Shown piece after piece: positions 45,320-58,489 of a stretch of 64,000 bases of DNA. Location of the stretch: NCBI RefSeq assembly GCF_000003195.3, contig NC_012874.2, positions 186,001-250,000 of the forward strand, read 5' to 3'. A program made the translations under genes and the position numbers. Numbering within the stretch: position 1 is the first letter of the stretch; each line of letters opens with the position of its first letter. Source of the stretch: Sorghum bicolor. Lineage: Eukaryota > Streptophyta > Magnoliopsida > Poales > Poaceae. The notes under the pieces are model-generated. The model made no database searches. It was not told the DNA's origin and was given only the letters and a program-made list of their open reading frames with translations.

Positions 45320-46965
45320 TCAGGTTGTATCGGCCGAGACTTAATGATGATGGCTCTGGCGACCCGTGACGAGCGGCTTCCGCATTCTGCCCGTCGGAGA
45401 GGAGCCGACGACCGGCTGATATGATGGGAACAAAAAATCAATTGGAACGTGATCTGTGTGCAACACGTACAGAAGCATGCATGCATGAGAAGAAGAAAAA
45501 AAATCAATTGCAACGTGATCCATGCTTGATCGGTCGCGGGACGTTCATGCATCGTGAGCAGGCCGAGACAAATTAAAGCATGCATGCAGGGATCCAGCAT
45601 ATATCGTAGAAAAAGGAAATGCATGCATGCATGCGCCGCTCAAAACCAAATAAAACCAAGCATGCAAAATGCGTCGTACGATCGATCGAGCTGGCATGGC
45701 AAGCAAGCGCGGCGGGGATCGGAGGGATTCGCGTCAAAGCGCCGTGTTTCTCGTTTGTTTACCAAACTTCTTTGTTGCCTTTTCCAATCCAAGAAGAAAA
45801 GACGCTGAATAAGGGATTGTTCATGTTGTTCTGGATACCCACGATGAGCAAAAAAAATATTTTTCAATATTAGTTTAACTTAATATTTTTTTTTATTTTA
45901 GTCACAATACTAGCCAGATCGAAAAATATTACTGTCAAACTATGTCATTGTTTTAATATAAAAGTAGCGAGATTTTGAAAAAAAAAATTTATATTCAAAA
46001 ACTAAAAAAATAATTGAAATACTAATTGAATTATTACGGTCAAGAATGGACAATGGCAATTAATTTTATGTCAAAACACTCGGCAAGTCGTCAGAAAACA
46101 AAGCTATATCCCCTGAGGGTATTTAAGTGATTTCACAGCTCCATTAACCACCGTTACAAGTAAATATGGACGGAATGACTTGGAAGACAAAAAAGAAAAG
46201 TGGTAATGGCACAGTGGTTCACTCATAGAGTAAGAGACCATCTTTGTTAATGGCATACGGGGAAAAGCCTCAAAATTTAAGATCTAATGACAAGAACTAT
46301 ACACACAGAGAAAAACAACAATATGGCCCTAGCCGGCCAAAACAGAACACACGAACAAAACAAGAGAGAGAAAATTGTACCGAGAAAGAATTGGGCTCTC
46401 TGTCTCGACCACACAAGCCTGTCCACCAACTGTGGACTGTACCTAGCTGTCTAGGCGAAGATCATAGTTTCCAGTGCGAGGTGCAAGCTCTCCCATAATC
46501 GCCCACACTCTTTGAAAAGATGGATGTGCCGATCGAGCCACTGTGATGATTCAGGCACTTCTGCACCAAATATAATTAAATTTGAGTAATATATACCCTA
46601 AAATTGGTTATATAAAAATGTATTGGTACTTATCGTAAGAAATAGGTACATTAAATTTGTCCTAAGATATATTTTTTATAATAGATTTATTTGGTATTAT
46701 AAACATTAAAAAAATCTATTTGGTGCACTAGAGTACTAAATATAGATTATTTATAAAACTAAAACCACAGTTGGAGAATAATTTGCGAGACGAATCTTTT
46801 GTGTCTAATTAGTCTATTATTTGGACACTAATTGTTAAATAAAACGAAAATGCTAAGTGTCTTTGTTAAATGTTAACACCCCAATCAAACGCCCCTTAAG
46901 CTGCGAACGAATCCGTACGTAATAATTCAACCACAAGTACAAATGAAATGGTCCAAACATACAAC
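45320..46965. other. AT-rich gap, no gene seen
   Basis: It holds several gcatgcatgc runs (45478-45690) and a diverged TTGTTTAGTT-family core at about 46735-46900 (gcgagacgaatcttttg, ctattatttggacact). No open frame has recognisable content. Confidence 0.4.
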
Positions 46966-47190
46966 CAATTTAGTTCGCAAAATTTTTCGTTTTTGGGTAC
47001 TGTAGCATTTCGTTTTTATTTGACAAACATTGTCCAATCACGCAGTAACTAGGCTCAAAAGATTCATCTCACAAATTACAGGTAAACTGTGCAATTAGTT
47101 TTTATTTTCGTTTATATTTAATGCTCCATGTATACGACCAAAGATTTAATGTGACGGGAATCTTGAAAATTTTTGCGAACTAAACGAGGC
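46965..47190. mobile_element. MITE, family copy near GRXS16 3' flank
   Basis: Core ttgacaaacattgtccaatc, ctaggctcaaaagattc and ggtaaactgtgcaattag, ending gcgaactaaacgaggcgg. The left end is degraded (ttagttcgcaaaatttttcg). About 225 bp. A further partial copy in the opposite orientation lies at 47655-47825 and ends tctaaacaaggcc. Confidence 0.7.
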
Positions 47191-47956
47191 GGTATGTTCT
47201 TGGACGGCGGTATGTTCTTGGACGGCATTGCATTGTTGGCGGAATATATACTCCACCGACTAAACAGTTTTTTCCCTGTTGCTTTGAACTTTTTTTTTCG
47301 GCGCGCGTGCATATATATGCACAAGACGTACGGTTCAATTACAACAGCGTTTATTTCTTTGGCGAAAGCAATAGATAACTTCTTTTCACTGGAGATGCAT
47401 GCTACGTATAAGAAACACCCATGCAAGCAATGGATCGGACAACAACAAAAAACAACTTGCATATGCACACACTGGGCTTATTTTTCACGTTTTTTCTTCT
47501 GAGAGAGGAAATTAAAGAAATGACAGCGAAATGCATGCACTTTACAATGTGTGCTATGATCCGTGCAGTCAACAGTACCGGACGCGTCAAATCACTGCTT
47601 ACCTTTCTTGGATGCGCAGCTGGCCAGAAATGAAACGAAGGACTTGTATAGAGCACTTCGAGCATTAAATATATATCAAAAAGAATAACTAATCGTACAA
47701 TTTATCTATAATTTACAAAACAAACTATTTAAATCTAATTAGTTCATAGTTGAATAATAATTGTCAAATACAAACAAAATTGCTACAGCATCCAAATCAA
47801 AAAAAATTAGATCTAAACAAGGCCGAAATCTATGAATATTAGAACAGGATACGGTTTTTTTTCCTCCCTATTTATTGCCTGAAAAGTTCAAGTTCCAATC
47901 AGAAAGTGTAATACATCATGAAATTAGTCAACAAAACTATCCAAGAACAACCTTTG

Positions 47957-48175
47957 CCCCCCATACTTGATCAAACCTATAACGAGCTGCTAGTCTTTAT
48001 TTCCCACCGAGAAGGGGGGGTGGGGGGGGGGGGGGGGGGGGGGGTGGACACTAAGCTAGTATACACAGCTCCAAAGGAGCATACTAGACATCGATCGGCA
48101 ACTTTATTGCACTGCAGTTCTCCAGCATGCTTGAAAACCACAAGTTCACCTTCCCAGTTACATCATACAATCCTA
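47957..48175. repeat. Segment shared with 27205-27395, carrying a poly-G tract
   Basis: The match covers acttgatcaaacctataacg to ccacaagttcaccttccc. At 48014-48044 the purine-rich middle has expanded to G7-T-G23, the longest homopolymer in the window and a potential quadruplex or assembly-error site. It lies within 350 bp of the GRXS16 stop codon. Confidence 0.8.
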
Positions 48176-48516
48176 CTCTCCAGCAATCATTGTGTATACA
48201 ACATACTGTTTGGCATGAACATACAAGCCTACAGCTTTTTCATGTACATGATCTGAAGCAATGACACAAATACAGACAAACACCCAACTCTGAATCTTCT
48301 CTCAGGAATAACCAGATATCTCACCTCAGTAGCACTCATGAAAGTCCAAATGACCGTTTTCTTAGGCCAAATATTTTTTTTTTCCTTACAACCACTGAAC
48401 CACCCAAGTATGCTTGCAGTTGTAGACAGTAGGGGGTACAAAACAAGCTTGACGTTCTTCTTCAGTAAAAGAGTAGAAATGGATGAAAAGCAACTTAATC
48501 ATCCAGAACGTAAGCA

Positions 48517-51500
48517 CTATTTCTGAAATAGGGCAGCAAGCTCCCCTTTTTCAGCCATGGATGAAATAATATCGCAGCCTCCCACAAGCTCCCCTCCAAT
48601 GAAAATCTGAGGGAACGTTGGCCAGTTGCTGTATGTCTTCAGGGTCTCTCTTAGCCCATGGTTGTGTTCCTCATCAAGCACATCAACAGTTACGAAATCC
48701 GCTCCATGTGCTTCCAAGATACCCACCACCCTTTGTGAGAATCCGCACTGGGGAGCACTCCTTGATCCTTTGATGAAGGCTACCACTTTGTTCTCCTTCA
48801 CCAACCGATCTATCAACTGTTCTAGTGGAACAGTCAGCTGGACATGGCGTCCTGGCGTCAACCGCAAGTCTGGAGGCCTCTGGGGGGCACCAACCCAGGT
48901 GTTGTTTCCAGCTACATTCCCTGGTGGTGCCTTGCCAGTGGCTTCTATATGTTCTTGCATCCATGATTTCCAGGCATTATTAAGGGCAGCTCGATCTGGT
49001 GTCTCCTCATCTGATACTGCAACCTGCAAATGTCATAATGTCAGTGCAATCAGATATTCAAGTACTAATAAACATACAAAAAGTAGAAAACATTTTTTTC
49101 CTTTTGACAGATTTAGTTTGTGCAGAATACTATTGCACCGGTAAATAAAAAAGCAATGAAGCAAAAGAGGAGTTAAGGCAGCAGGTGTGTCTAGGTCTTT
49201 AAGGCCCCAGGAGAACCAGGGCAATATTCAGAAGGGTTGTTATAACAACTTCAATTCACAGAACTGACTGAAATGGGGGCAGGGGGGAGCACAGGATGGG
49301 GTAGAACAAACACTAGCTAAAACTTTGACCTGAATTTATGTTATTTCAGCAGATCCTTTGGCATTAAAACATGATATGAAGACATATCCAGATTCATGAC
49401 CTTGCATGAGCTAGCCCCATAGTAAGTTAAAACATGCAGTTGCTAACTTGCCATATAAGCAAAAAGGAATTCAATGTCCACAAACCTGCTATAAAGAAGG
49501 GGCCTGTGAATAATGTAATATAGTACCTACTGGCTACCGTCCTAATAAAAGTTATCAGATACAGAGGTTAGAATGAAAAATACAATGCTAAATACTAAAT
49601 CAGCTACCAGTATGCACATATTGTTTTGCAGACAGTACGCTGAACGTCATGTTTTGTCAATCAGAACAAGGCTCACAAATGCCTGAAAGAAGAATACATC
49701 ACTGGGTTCCATCTTACTGCAGATGGGGGAGAATGAAGTAGGTAAGCATATTTTCTTTTGGGGAGAAAGGAAAGTAGCTGAGCATACTGAATGAGAAATG
49801 CAAACTCCCACATGAAGCTAAGTATGGAGTATGACCGACTGTAACATCTATAGACATGGTCTATACACAAAGGGGCCCACATGTAAGACAATGTAAAGGA
49901 ATGCACATAAAGCCATCAGCCGAAGGAGAGAGGGCATCGAACCAGAAAATACTGAATCGGGATTTCCCCTTTCTCTCTTCGTCCGTGCGACGAATCTTCT
50001 CACGTCCCCGCGATCCTCGCCGGCAACCACGAGAACCTACCAGTGAGAACATAATCGTCTTCCTCATGTCCCGGTCCTCACCACTGGTGGCCAAGGGATG
50101 TGGCAAGTGGTATCAAAGACAGCGTATCCTCGACGTGGACACATCGGCTCTTCCTAGACGCTTCTGCCTAGGCAGGGTGGCGACTGTGGACGCGGTGGTG
50201 GCGGATCCATTGGTCCGACGCGGCGGCTTCCTCAACTCGGCGCGTCCAGGTTCTCCATCTCTGCGACGGCGTTTTTCAGGCGGTGCAGCGTACACTCAGA
50301 TCGGCCTTGAGTTCGTGAAAATTCCTTCAGGTCAACACGGCGACTCCAAGCCAACGGTATCACTCTATCTGGTATTCTGGTGGCGTGTGGTGACGGGTAC
50401 CTTGCGTGGAATCCAATGGCGAGCAGTGGGGATTCCGGCGTGTGGTGACGGGTACATTGAGTGGAATCCGGTGGCATTTGTGGGGATTCCGGCGAATGGG
50501 TGTCGAGTTTTACCTTAGCAAGTCCATCTGAGAGCAGTAGGGTTGCGTGGCATTGTTCGCTTGTAAAATTCTGTAATCTGCGATTGGATTGGACTGTGGT
50601 GGCGAAGGCGGTGGTGTGCCATTCGATTCAGGTTGCACAGCAGGTCTGCGTGTAAAATTTCTTGATCAATCCGCACACCGGATGTGGCGCGTGGCAGCGT
50701 AGCAGAAGTGTGGTGGCTTATTATCAGTGTGCCTGCACTACCCAGCAACCGGACCTGCCAAAACTTCTTCTCCTGAGATACTTGGCAGCATCAAGTGTTT
50801 GAAGTAATGTCTCACATGGATGTGATATGAGATGAGGAGCTGTTGCAGAGTTCTAACACACACGATGGTCTTTTGCAGCAAGTATCTTGGTCTGATAACC
50901 TTGCAACCATGGCTGAGCAGGTTGAGTTCATGGATCAAGTTACATACGTGGGAGATGAACAAGAAGTGTTTGCTAGAATACACATTGAGGTATAAACTAC
51001 AGCACTGGCCGATGAGGTGATTTGGGATCAGGAATTGCTGCATAGCCCTGAATCACATGGATTATTGCTACAACTAGCAAATGGTGATGAGTTGTTGCAT
51101 GTGCCGCAAGAAACTGGGTTTGACGAGTGCTTGGTTGCGGACAACAAACCACTAATTGATCTTGTCATCAATGATTTGATCTCTCATGACAGTGACATGG
51201 ATACTGCATATAAATTGTTCCATGATATGCCTCTTGAGGTTAGATGGGATGAGGAGAGGCAATCTGAAATTGGCACGCACCATAGTTTACTGCAGCAGCT
51301 TGCAGGTAGTAGTGAGCATAGATAGCGAGAAGGCAAAAGGGGTAATCGAGGTTGACATTCATAGGGTGCTACTCATATCAGTGGCTTGTCACGTTTTCTG
51401 GAAATTTGTGAGACCTCAAATGCTGATGAGGCAGACCATGGGCTTGAAGAAACGCTTGAGCTTGATGAACAATTATCCTGTGAAACGCTCTACGGGTGCA

Positions 51501-54089
51501 ATGAAAACCTGCAGCTAGAAGAAGTATATGTTGCACGTTTGGGAATGATGCCGCCATCTGCAGGGTGTGTGACGGATCAATTTTCTCCACAATGGCTTAA
51601 CCACCAGTGCCAGAGTCATTTATGCCTTTCTTGTTATGGAACATGGGCTGGCCAGGAGATGGAAAGTGACTGCAAAGACTCGGTTATCTTTTATGGAAAG
51701 CAAGAAATATGTGGTAGTGCTCATTATGTGGCCTCAGGTGCAGCACTATGGAAGTGAAATGCTCTCAGCCCAGGAAACTCTGATACGAAAGCTACTTGTT
51801 CAATTTTCAACAAAATACTTTCATGGAATAGAGATGGTTTTAGTCCAGGAGAAAGTGAGCTGCAACTTAAGCAATACAAGATGGTGGAGAGACAATGGGA
51901 TCCAGCCATCCAGGTATCCCTGGTCATCTCAATTCCATAAAATTAGTGCTGAATGTTGGCTTATCCAGGAGGGATGCTAGTGAATTCATGATTACAGCTA
52001 CTCTGGGAATTTCTTCTTCTCATAGCTCAAGAGATACAACTGAATTGTGTGCCTGGTATTATAAATGCACAGCTGATGTGGAATCAGATGAGCATCACAT
52101 TGCTGTCAGCTCATTGGAGAGAGCTCTTGGACCGCAAATTCAGCATCATCTCTCTGCAAATGGAAATGGAACCACTGTTCTGAAAGAAATAAGGCTTTCC
52201 TTGGCTCCATATCTTATCGATTGGTGCACAGTGCTAAAATATCGAGCATTTAAGTGCCAAAATTTGTGCAAACTATACAAATTCAAACAAGATGAAACTA
52301 GTCATGGAGAAGATATTCTACAGGCTTCAGTGCTCGATCAATTCTTGACTTTGACGGTGTGGAGATACATATCACAGAGTGATGCCAATTGTGCTGCTGT
52401 AATGGTACTTGAGGACATGTTTTTTGGAGTTCTAATTACTGGTAATCTCTCTGCTGGAAAGAGATGTTGCAATGTGCTCATCAACGACAGTATATGCATA
52501 TCAGTACTACATCTTGATGTTAGGGATCCCTTGGTTATTTTATCCATCATCCGTCCATGGGATCCTGGTATTTTTCATGGTGTTGCAGTTGGCATGGAAA
52601 GGAGATGACCTAGATGGCAAGCAAAGAGGGAGCTTTTGTGCAAGAACAGTGATGCACCATTTTTTTTTAGTCATGCCCATGATTTTCCATGGATTCTAGA
52701 ACTTGGCGTCATACTATAAATGACATATCTGAACTTCCTGCAGTCCAGGAGTTGAACCATGACGGTGAGAACTTAGTCATCTATGAAGAATGCCAAGGAT
52801 TTAGTGGTCTGCACATTGTGGTTATGGAATTACAACCATGGAGTGTTAGTACCATTCCCCTAGGAAATTACTAGATTGAAATGGTTCAGCCAGTACTCCA
52901 GAAAATGTCATCATGAGGATAGAGGGGTTTCAGGCCAACAGAATTGAGAGACAATGGGACCCTGGATTTTGGTGAGATGCTTGTTGGCTAATCGAAAGAC
53001 ATGCAGATGCTCTGACCATGGAATGTGACGTCAGATAGCTACTCGAGGTTATGCAGGTCATCATGCCATTGCTTGAGGACAAGCAACGTTTTGTGGGGGT
53101 GGAAATGTAACATCTATAGACATGGTCTATACATAAAGAGGCCCACATGTAAGACAATGTGAAGGAATGCACATAAATCCATCAGCCGAAGGAGAGAGGG
53201 CATCGAACCAGAAAATACTGAATCGGGATTTCCGCTTTCTCTCTTCGTCCGTGCGACGAATCTTCTCACGTCCCCGCGATCCTCGTCGGTGGCCACGGGA
53301 ACCTACCGGTGAGAGCATCATCGTCTTCCTCACGTCCCGGTCCTCACCACCGGTGGCCACGGGGTGTCACACCGACTGATACTAGGTAGAGATGTTTATA
53401 CAATAGCCAATCAATGAGAATATTATTGACTGGGGAGAATGGAGAAGGTACGCATATCTCGACTATTGACAACTACAAAAACTGGTGCAGGCCTGCTTTC
53501 GGCCACCAACAAAAGTGAGAAAGGACACAGTTAAACCATTCCAACCATTTCTTCCTCAGTGGCCCAAATTAGCATGTATCAGTTTGCCCAAATTAACGAT
53601 CCCCAACCAAGCTAGCTTAAAGGTAAAGTAGTACCGGTTTAGTTCCAAAGCGAGGTCTAAACTAATGTAATTGGGAGCATATACTGTAATAATATGATGA
53701 TACATGCTTAGACAGCTTAGTCGATGCCGTACCTTGACGGAGGCGCAGAGGTTGGCGGGGACCTTCCGGCGGTGGCCCTCGACGCTCGCTCTGACGTTGC
53801 GCGAAATCCCGACGAACTGCAGCTCACCGGCGGGGTCGTAGACGCCGTAGACCCCGGGCTTAGGGGGCAGGGCGTCCTCGTCGACCAGGGGCTGGGTGGG
53901 CTCCTCAGGGATGGCCACGGGGGACGCCTCGGAGAGCTTCTTGAAGGCCGCTACGGCGAGTGAGCGGGAGGCGCGGCGGCGGCGGAGAGGGAAGCGAAGG
54001 GTATTGGAGGACGACGCCGAGCAGGCCGGTGTGGAGAGGAGAGGGAAGGCGAGGCGGAGAGAAACAGCAGCGGTGGCGGTGGAAGCCAT
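48517..54089 (-). CDS. GRXS16: Bifunctional monothiol glutaredoxin S16, chloroplastic (2 exons)
   Basis: Exons 53733-54089 and 48517-49023 join in phase 0 (donor AAG/gtacgg, acceptor tttgcag) to 287 residues, close to the family's usual length. Residues 1-50 are a Ser/Ala/Arg-rich plastid transit peptide. Residues 78-119 and beyond form the GIY-YIG-like N-terminal domain ([20 protein letters not shown]). The C-terminal half is a CGFS-type glutaredoxin ([15 protein letters not shown], active-site Cys at 212; [20 protein letters not shown]). CGFS glutaredoxins bind a [2Fe-2S] cluster with glutathione and act in plastid iron-sulfur transfer and redox control. I chose the [10 protein letters not shown] start at 54089 over an in-frame ATG 43 codons upstream because the family begins with the transit peptide. 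The 4.7-kb intron holds an LTR retrotransposon. Confidence 0.94.
49840..50104 (+). repeat. Left LTR
   Basis: 265 bp, TG...CA, directly followed by the tRNA-Met primer site. Most differences from the right LTR lie in its last 80 bases. Confidence 0.92.
53106..53371 (+). repeat. Right LTR
   Basis: 266 bp, TG...CA, preceded by a purine-rich tract and followed by the CCGAC target duplication. Confidence 0.92.
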
Positions 54090-54640
54090 GGCGATAGGGG
54101 GATGGTGCGGCGGTGGGGCGTCGTCGTCTGCTTTGCATCGGCGGCGAGTGGTGGACTGGTGGTGGTGTTGTGTCAGTCGGATCGGATCGGATCGGATGTG
54201 GGCTTCTTTTCGGCCCATAACAACAGGTCCGTTTCTGCTGTCCGCCGTCTGCTGGCCTCCAAATGGTGGCCTGTTCTGAACTTTTGTTTTTTTTTTTCCT
54301 CTTGCGTTCGCAAAAGAGAATTAGGAATACTGTTTCTACTCCGAATTACAAGATGTTTTGTGTAGTACGTGCTCAGAATTACAAGATACATGCCAGAAAA
54401 TAAGCTATTGGTTGACTAGAAGAGTAATTTCCAATCTGCAATACTCTAAAAGATTTAGGGTTTGTTTGGATCGAAGCCTGGCATGCATTGCTTGACCAAG
54501 CAACAGATCCTGGCTCTGGTCATCAAAAATCAGATGATTGGGGTGTTGTTATGCCTAGCCTAGGTATACTTTTGCAGTATCCATCCAAACCGCCCTTTAA
54601 GGCAGGTTTACTAAATTCCTTAATATATTTTGTTGGCTTT
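54090..54640 (-). promoter_or_regulatory. GRXS16: GRXS16 upstream region
   Basis: Contains a GC-rich leader, a run of ggatc repeats (cggatcggatcggatcggat at 54178-54197) and a TGGGCC-type site II motif on the gene's strand near 54210 (ttatgggccg). It is repeated, diverged, at 58490-59080. At 54460-54610 there is a small element with atccaaacc / gtttggat ends. Confidence 0.45.
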
Positions 54641-55430
54641 AATAAGCGAAGATGTTGTCGTATGTACCATTCTTGAAAGGACACATATGTGTGAACATTA
54701 TTTGTTAATTGCCGCACTTTATGAGACTTGGTTGGCCTATGATAAGCTTACGAAGAGACCAAAAAATACGGCATAGTTATGACTTTCACTAAACTTGGAT
54801 GGGTGTAACTTGAAACTCTAGGTGGAAGTATAACTTAACTATCTCTGCCTTAAATGTTGTTATATAAACAGTAGTAGGAGAAAGAAAAAAAGTTAAATTG
54901 AGTATCTAAGATCTAGTGGGGGATTGCTAAAATCTATATGGGATAGATCACTAAACTCATATAGATGGAAGTGTTTAAGCCCAATCACCAGTTCTAATAT
55001 AGTGGTCATTAAACACTAAAGCCCACTACAGAACTTAAGAACTGGTGATTGAGAATTTAAGTTTTGTATTGGGCTTTAGTGTTTAAGCCCACAGGTGTTA
55101 GTGAAAGGTGATATATCAATTAATACCATACTGCTAGTTGATATAGAGGTAAGGGGTTCTCCTCCCAATATATGTGTACCAATCCCTCCTTAGAAAGGTG
55201 CACTAGAAATTACTATACTAGGAGCCCCTAGGTTTTGGGAATCCCTATGATAGTAAGTTGGACTGACATATTCATCTTCTCTCTACTGCATCGCTAGCGT
55301 GCACTAGTGATTGGAGGAGCAGGTCTTCACAACTTCTTGCATCGCAGTGACATCAGTAGTGGTCTGGCTCAAGGTATTATATTCTAGCCATTTATTATGA
55401 TTTATTTTATTCATTCAAGTTAGAGATGGC

Positions 55431-56053
55431 AATAGGGCTCTGCCCTCGATTCCCCATCGGGAATTCACCTATTAGGGGATGAGGATGGATCCATTTAATC
55501 CCCATGGGGACTGATTTGGTAGGAATTTTATCTCCATCGAGGATGGCATAGACACGGATGATTCCCTAGTCCCCGCCCCTGATCCCCGCTTCCCTGACCC
55601 ACTACGACGTGTACGAGAGTGGAGAGATGAACTAGAGAGCAGAGCACTAGATGTGAATAGCTCTAGGACCATCTAAATGCCCATTGTCCGTTGTTGAGTA
55701 TATATACCACTACAAACTGTAAGTCTTAGGTGGCCAACTCTTCAGTCCACACCAACCGCCACCCACCAGAGCTCCACACCACCATGCCACCACCACCGCA
55801 TCAGCGGAGGAACATTAGTAGTTCTAAGAAATTGGCAACAAAATCTTTGCTTCTTGTGTCATATACGCATGCTATCTTTGCTCTGACAATTTTATTACGG
55901 AGACAGGGATCCCCATAGGGGTTAATTACCAGTCGGGTAATAGGTATGTGGAGAAAAGTGTCCCCACAAATGTTGATGGTGATAGGGAATTCCCTCTGTG
56001 AGGACAGAGATAAGAAGCCATCCCTCGACAAGGAATTCCTATTGCCATCTCTA
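55431..56053. mobile_element. Non-autonomous hAT-type element with 8-bp target duplication
   Basis: Terminal inverted repeats TAGAGATGGCAATAGG / CCTATTGCCATCTCTA enclose 623 bp. They are flanked by attcaagt (55423-55430) and attctagt (56054-56061), an 8-bp duplication with one mismatch, which is the hAT hallmark. Further inside, ccccatcgggaattc and related gggaattcc phrases occur in both orientations. No transposase is present. Confidence 0.85.
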
Positions 56054-56260
56054 ATTCTAGTACTAATTATGTTTTGTGTATTGTAAGAAAACAAACCAAC
56101 TAACACATGTTAGTGCAAAAAAGACATGTGGTGTCATCTTGGAGGACCCATGTTATGAGGTATTTGGCTATTTTTATATGTTCCCTTATATATTTTCTCC
56201 TTTATTTTCTAGAGTTGGCCTCCCTTCATTCCCAATCTACTAAGTCATCAAGTTCCACCA

Positions 56261-57623
56261 TTGTTTTGGTGGGAGAGAATAAAGATGCCTTGCTGTCAGT
56301 TGATGCTCAATGCGATTCTCTCCACAAATGCTGCTGCCACCAAAACACCGTCGTGGTTGCATCGATTGCACATGAAAAAAGGAATATATGTGCCATCCGA
56401 CCTACAAATTGATAACCTCATCTATGGAGATGGATCCCAACCTTCACTATGCTTGCCTCTACCAACTTCTTCCTCTCATCATAAAAACCCTCCTGTCATG
56501 GCTAAAAACCAGGCTCAGAAGGCTACTAAGCTCAAAAAGTGTAAACCACCTCGCAATCCGACAAGACAGAGCCCAAGATTTAATAGACCTCACCTATCGC
56601 AACCACAACCACAGCCACAACCACAACCCACCACCATGGTTTCTAATGGGATCCCCTCCTTTGATCCAATAGATACCTTGCCCCTTAATAAGGCTTTTTG
56701 CAAGAAAAAGCAATCCACCAACAACACATTGCCCAATGTTCACTACACCTTCATCGATGCTAGTACTGATAAATGCAAGGCCACCAAAAAAATAATCTGT
56801 AGCGATGACTTTGGGAAGGCCTCTACCAAAAATCATGAGGAGGCCTTTGAACAACATGATTCCATCGTAAAGGGAAAGCAAAGGTTTAGTCTTCTCTCTG
56901 AGATGCAAGAAAACTATGAGAAGAAGGAGAAAGAGGCCGCCTTACATGTAACTATTCTTTATGCCTTCTAGTACTTTTATTACTTATAAACTTTTTTCCT
57001 TGTATCAAGAAAACTAGAATTGAGTTGTTTGAATTGTTGGTGTGTACATAGTTTGAAAATGCATTTTAGCATATAGTATAATGATGTGTTGGGAATCACA
57101 TAATTAGTTAAGGATGTCAACATTATATCTTTATTTTAGGTTCATCAATTTTTTATGTGCAGTGAAATGATAGTGTTCATTTAATTGCTCAACATATTTA
57201 TTATGCATATAACATTGAGTGGTGAATTTAGTATGCTCAAGTTCAAATACATGTACATATGTGGTTATGTATGTTCAAGTATGAATATTTAAGGTTACAC
57301 ATGTGTTGAGGTCCATAACTGTAAAAGTATGTGTATAGATAATGCTACCAAATTCTAGGATAATTTAATTATTTTATTGATTACTTTTTTGTGAGAAGGA
57401 AGACAACACTACAGTCAAGAAAAAACATAAAACTGAATGTACGACAAGTGCATCTAGGAAGAGGTCCCGAAGCATTGATATCACTGTCATTGACACTAGT
57501 ATTGATGGATGGAAAGCCACCCAAAAACTCAGCTATAGGGGAGAATTCTGGGAGGTTGCTAACAAAAAATTGATGGTGGCCTCTCTGAACAAGGGGATGC
57601 ATATGAGGAGAACAAGAAAATGA
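56261..57623 (+). CDS. Unrecognised two-exon open frame with IDTSIDxWK motif, copy A (probably decayed)
   Basis: First block 56261-56947 ends at a donor (cat/gtaact). It contains a basic, Pro/Gln-rich stretch (QPQPQPQPQP) and then YTFIDASTDKCKATKKII and EAFEQHDSIVKGKQRFSLLS. Second block 57399-57623 (acceptor gagaag) reads KRSRSIDITVIDTSIDGWKA and stops. Copy B, 3.1 kb downstream, matches both blocks and the introns. The motif D(T/A)S(I/T)D-x-(W/C)K occurs once per exon, so the protein seems to be built from a repeated unit of about 60 residues. I do not recognise the family, and the start is uncertain (56261, 56499 or 56635). Confidence 0.4.
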
Positions 57624-58489
57624 CTGCTTCACAGGTGACTACCCTTTATGTCATTTGGTACTTTTACAAACTTAACTTGATTATCTTTATATGAAGGAAA
57701 CTATGATTCAAGTATTTGATTTGTTGGGTGTAAAAAGATTTGTAATTTTACATGAAAATCAAGCATATGTTTGTGTTGGGAATGATTATCAATAGATGAT
57801 GGTGATGATACTATTTGTTTCTCTTAGTTTCAACAAATTCTTCCTATGTGCATTAAAATATCAATATTGATCTCATTTTTTGAAAAAAAATATTATCCTA
57901 GATGGTTTCATTAAATTTAGTTATTAGTCACTATACTTTAGCCCAAAAGAATGCATCCACGTGCCTTGGCAGGTATAATTATGCATATTGAGGTTACACA
58001 CGTGCCCATGGACAATAGTGAAATGGAATACGAAAGTGTGGGTGTATATAAAAACAATCGTTTCTAGCATAATTTAGTTGTTATGCTATTTTTTAATAGG
58101 AAACCTAAATTTTACTATGTATGTTGTCATTTTGTGTCATATCTCGTTTATGTGCATCAATGGTGATAATTGTGTTGCATGTCTGTTTGTTAAAGGAAAC
58201 ATTGTTCTTCGAAGAGCATTGCTTAGGTAGTGGAAGAGAAAAGTAAAAATCAATGTGTTTTTTGTTGTAGTTAGGATATCAATGTAAAAACACTTTGACA
58301 TCAGATTTATGTACTATCTATGATGACTAAATGGATTTTCTTATATAGGTATATAAATCACCTTATGAACAAGGTTAGCGGGTGCTTCTATTGTTATATC
58401 AAATAATAGATACTATATATAAGTTATTTGTTTACTGTCTAATATAATTATTTGGTGAACGCCTAAAAACTAATCTTAAGCTCAAGTAG

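Larger units (their letters stand above)
49840..53371 (+). mobile_element. LTR retrotransposon in the GRXS16 intron, non-autonomous
   Basis: Left LTR 49840-50104 and right LTR 53106-53371 begin TGTAACATCTATAGACATGG and end in CA. The 5-bp target duplication CCGAC flanks the element at 49835-49839 and 53372-53376. A primer-binding site complementary to initiator tRNA-Met (tggtatcaaagac, 50108-50120) and a purine-rich tract (gtgggggtggaaa) before the right LTR are in place. I see no gag, protease, integrase or reverse transcriptase. The interior holds only broken acidic frames, including an ERQWDP phrase twice. By eye the LTRs differ at roughly 18 positions, so the insertion is not recent. It lies antisense to GRXS16. 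Confidence 0.93.

Noticed and set aside
50461..52700. Possible host gene inside the LTR element (several 70-240-residue frames)
   Set aside because: The frames lie within a complete LTR element, switch phase repeatedly, and show no recognisable domain.
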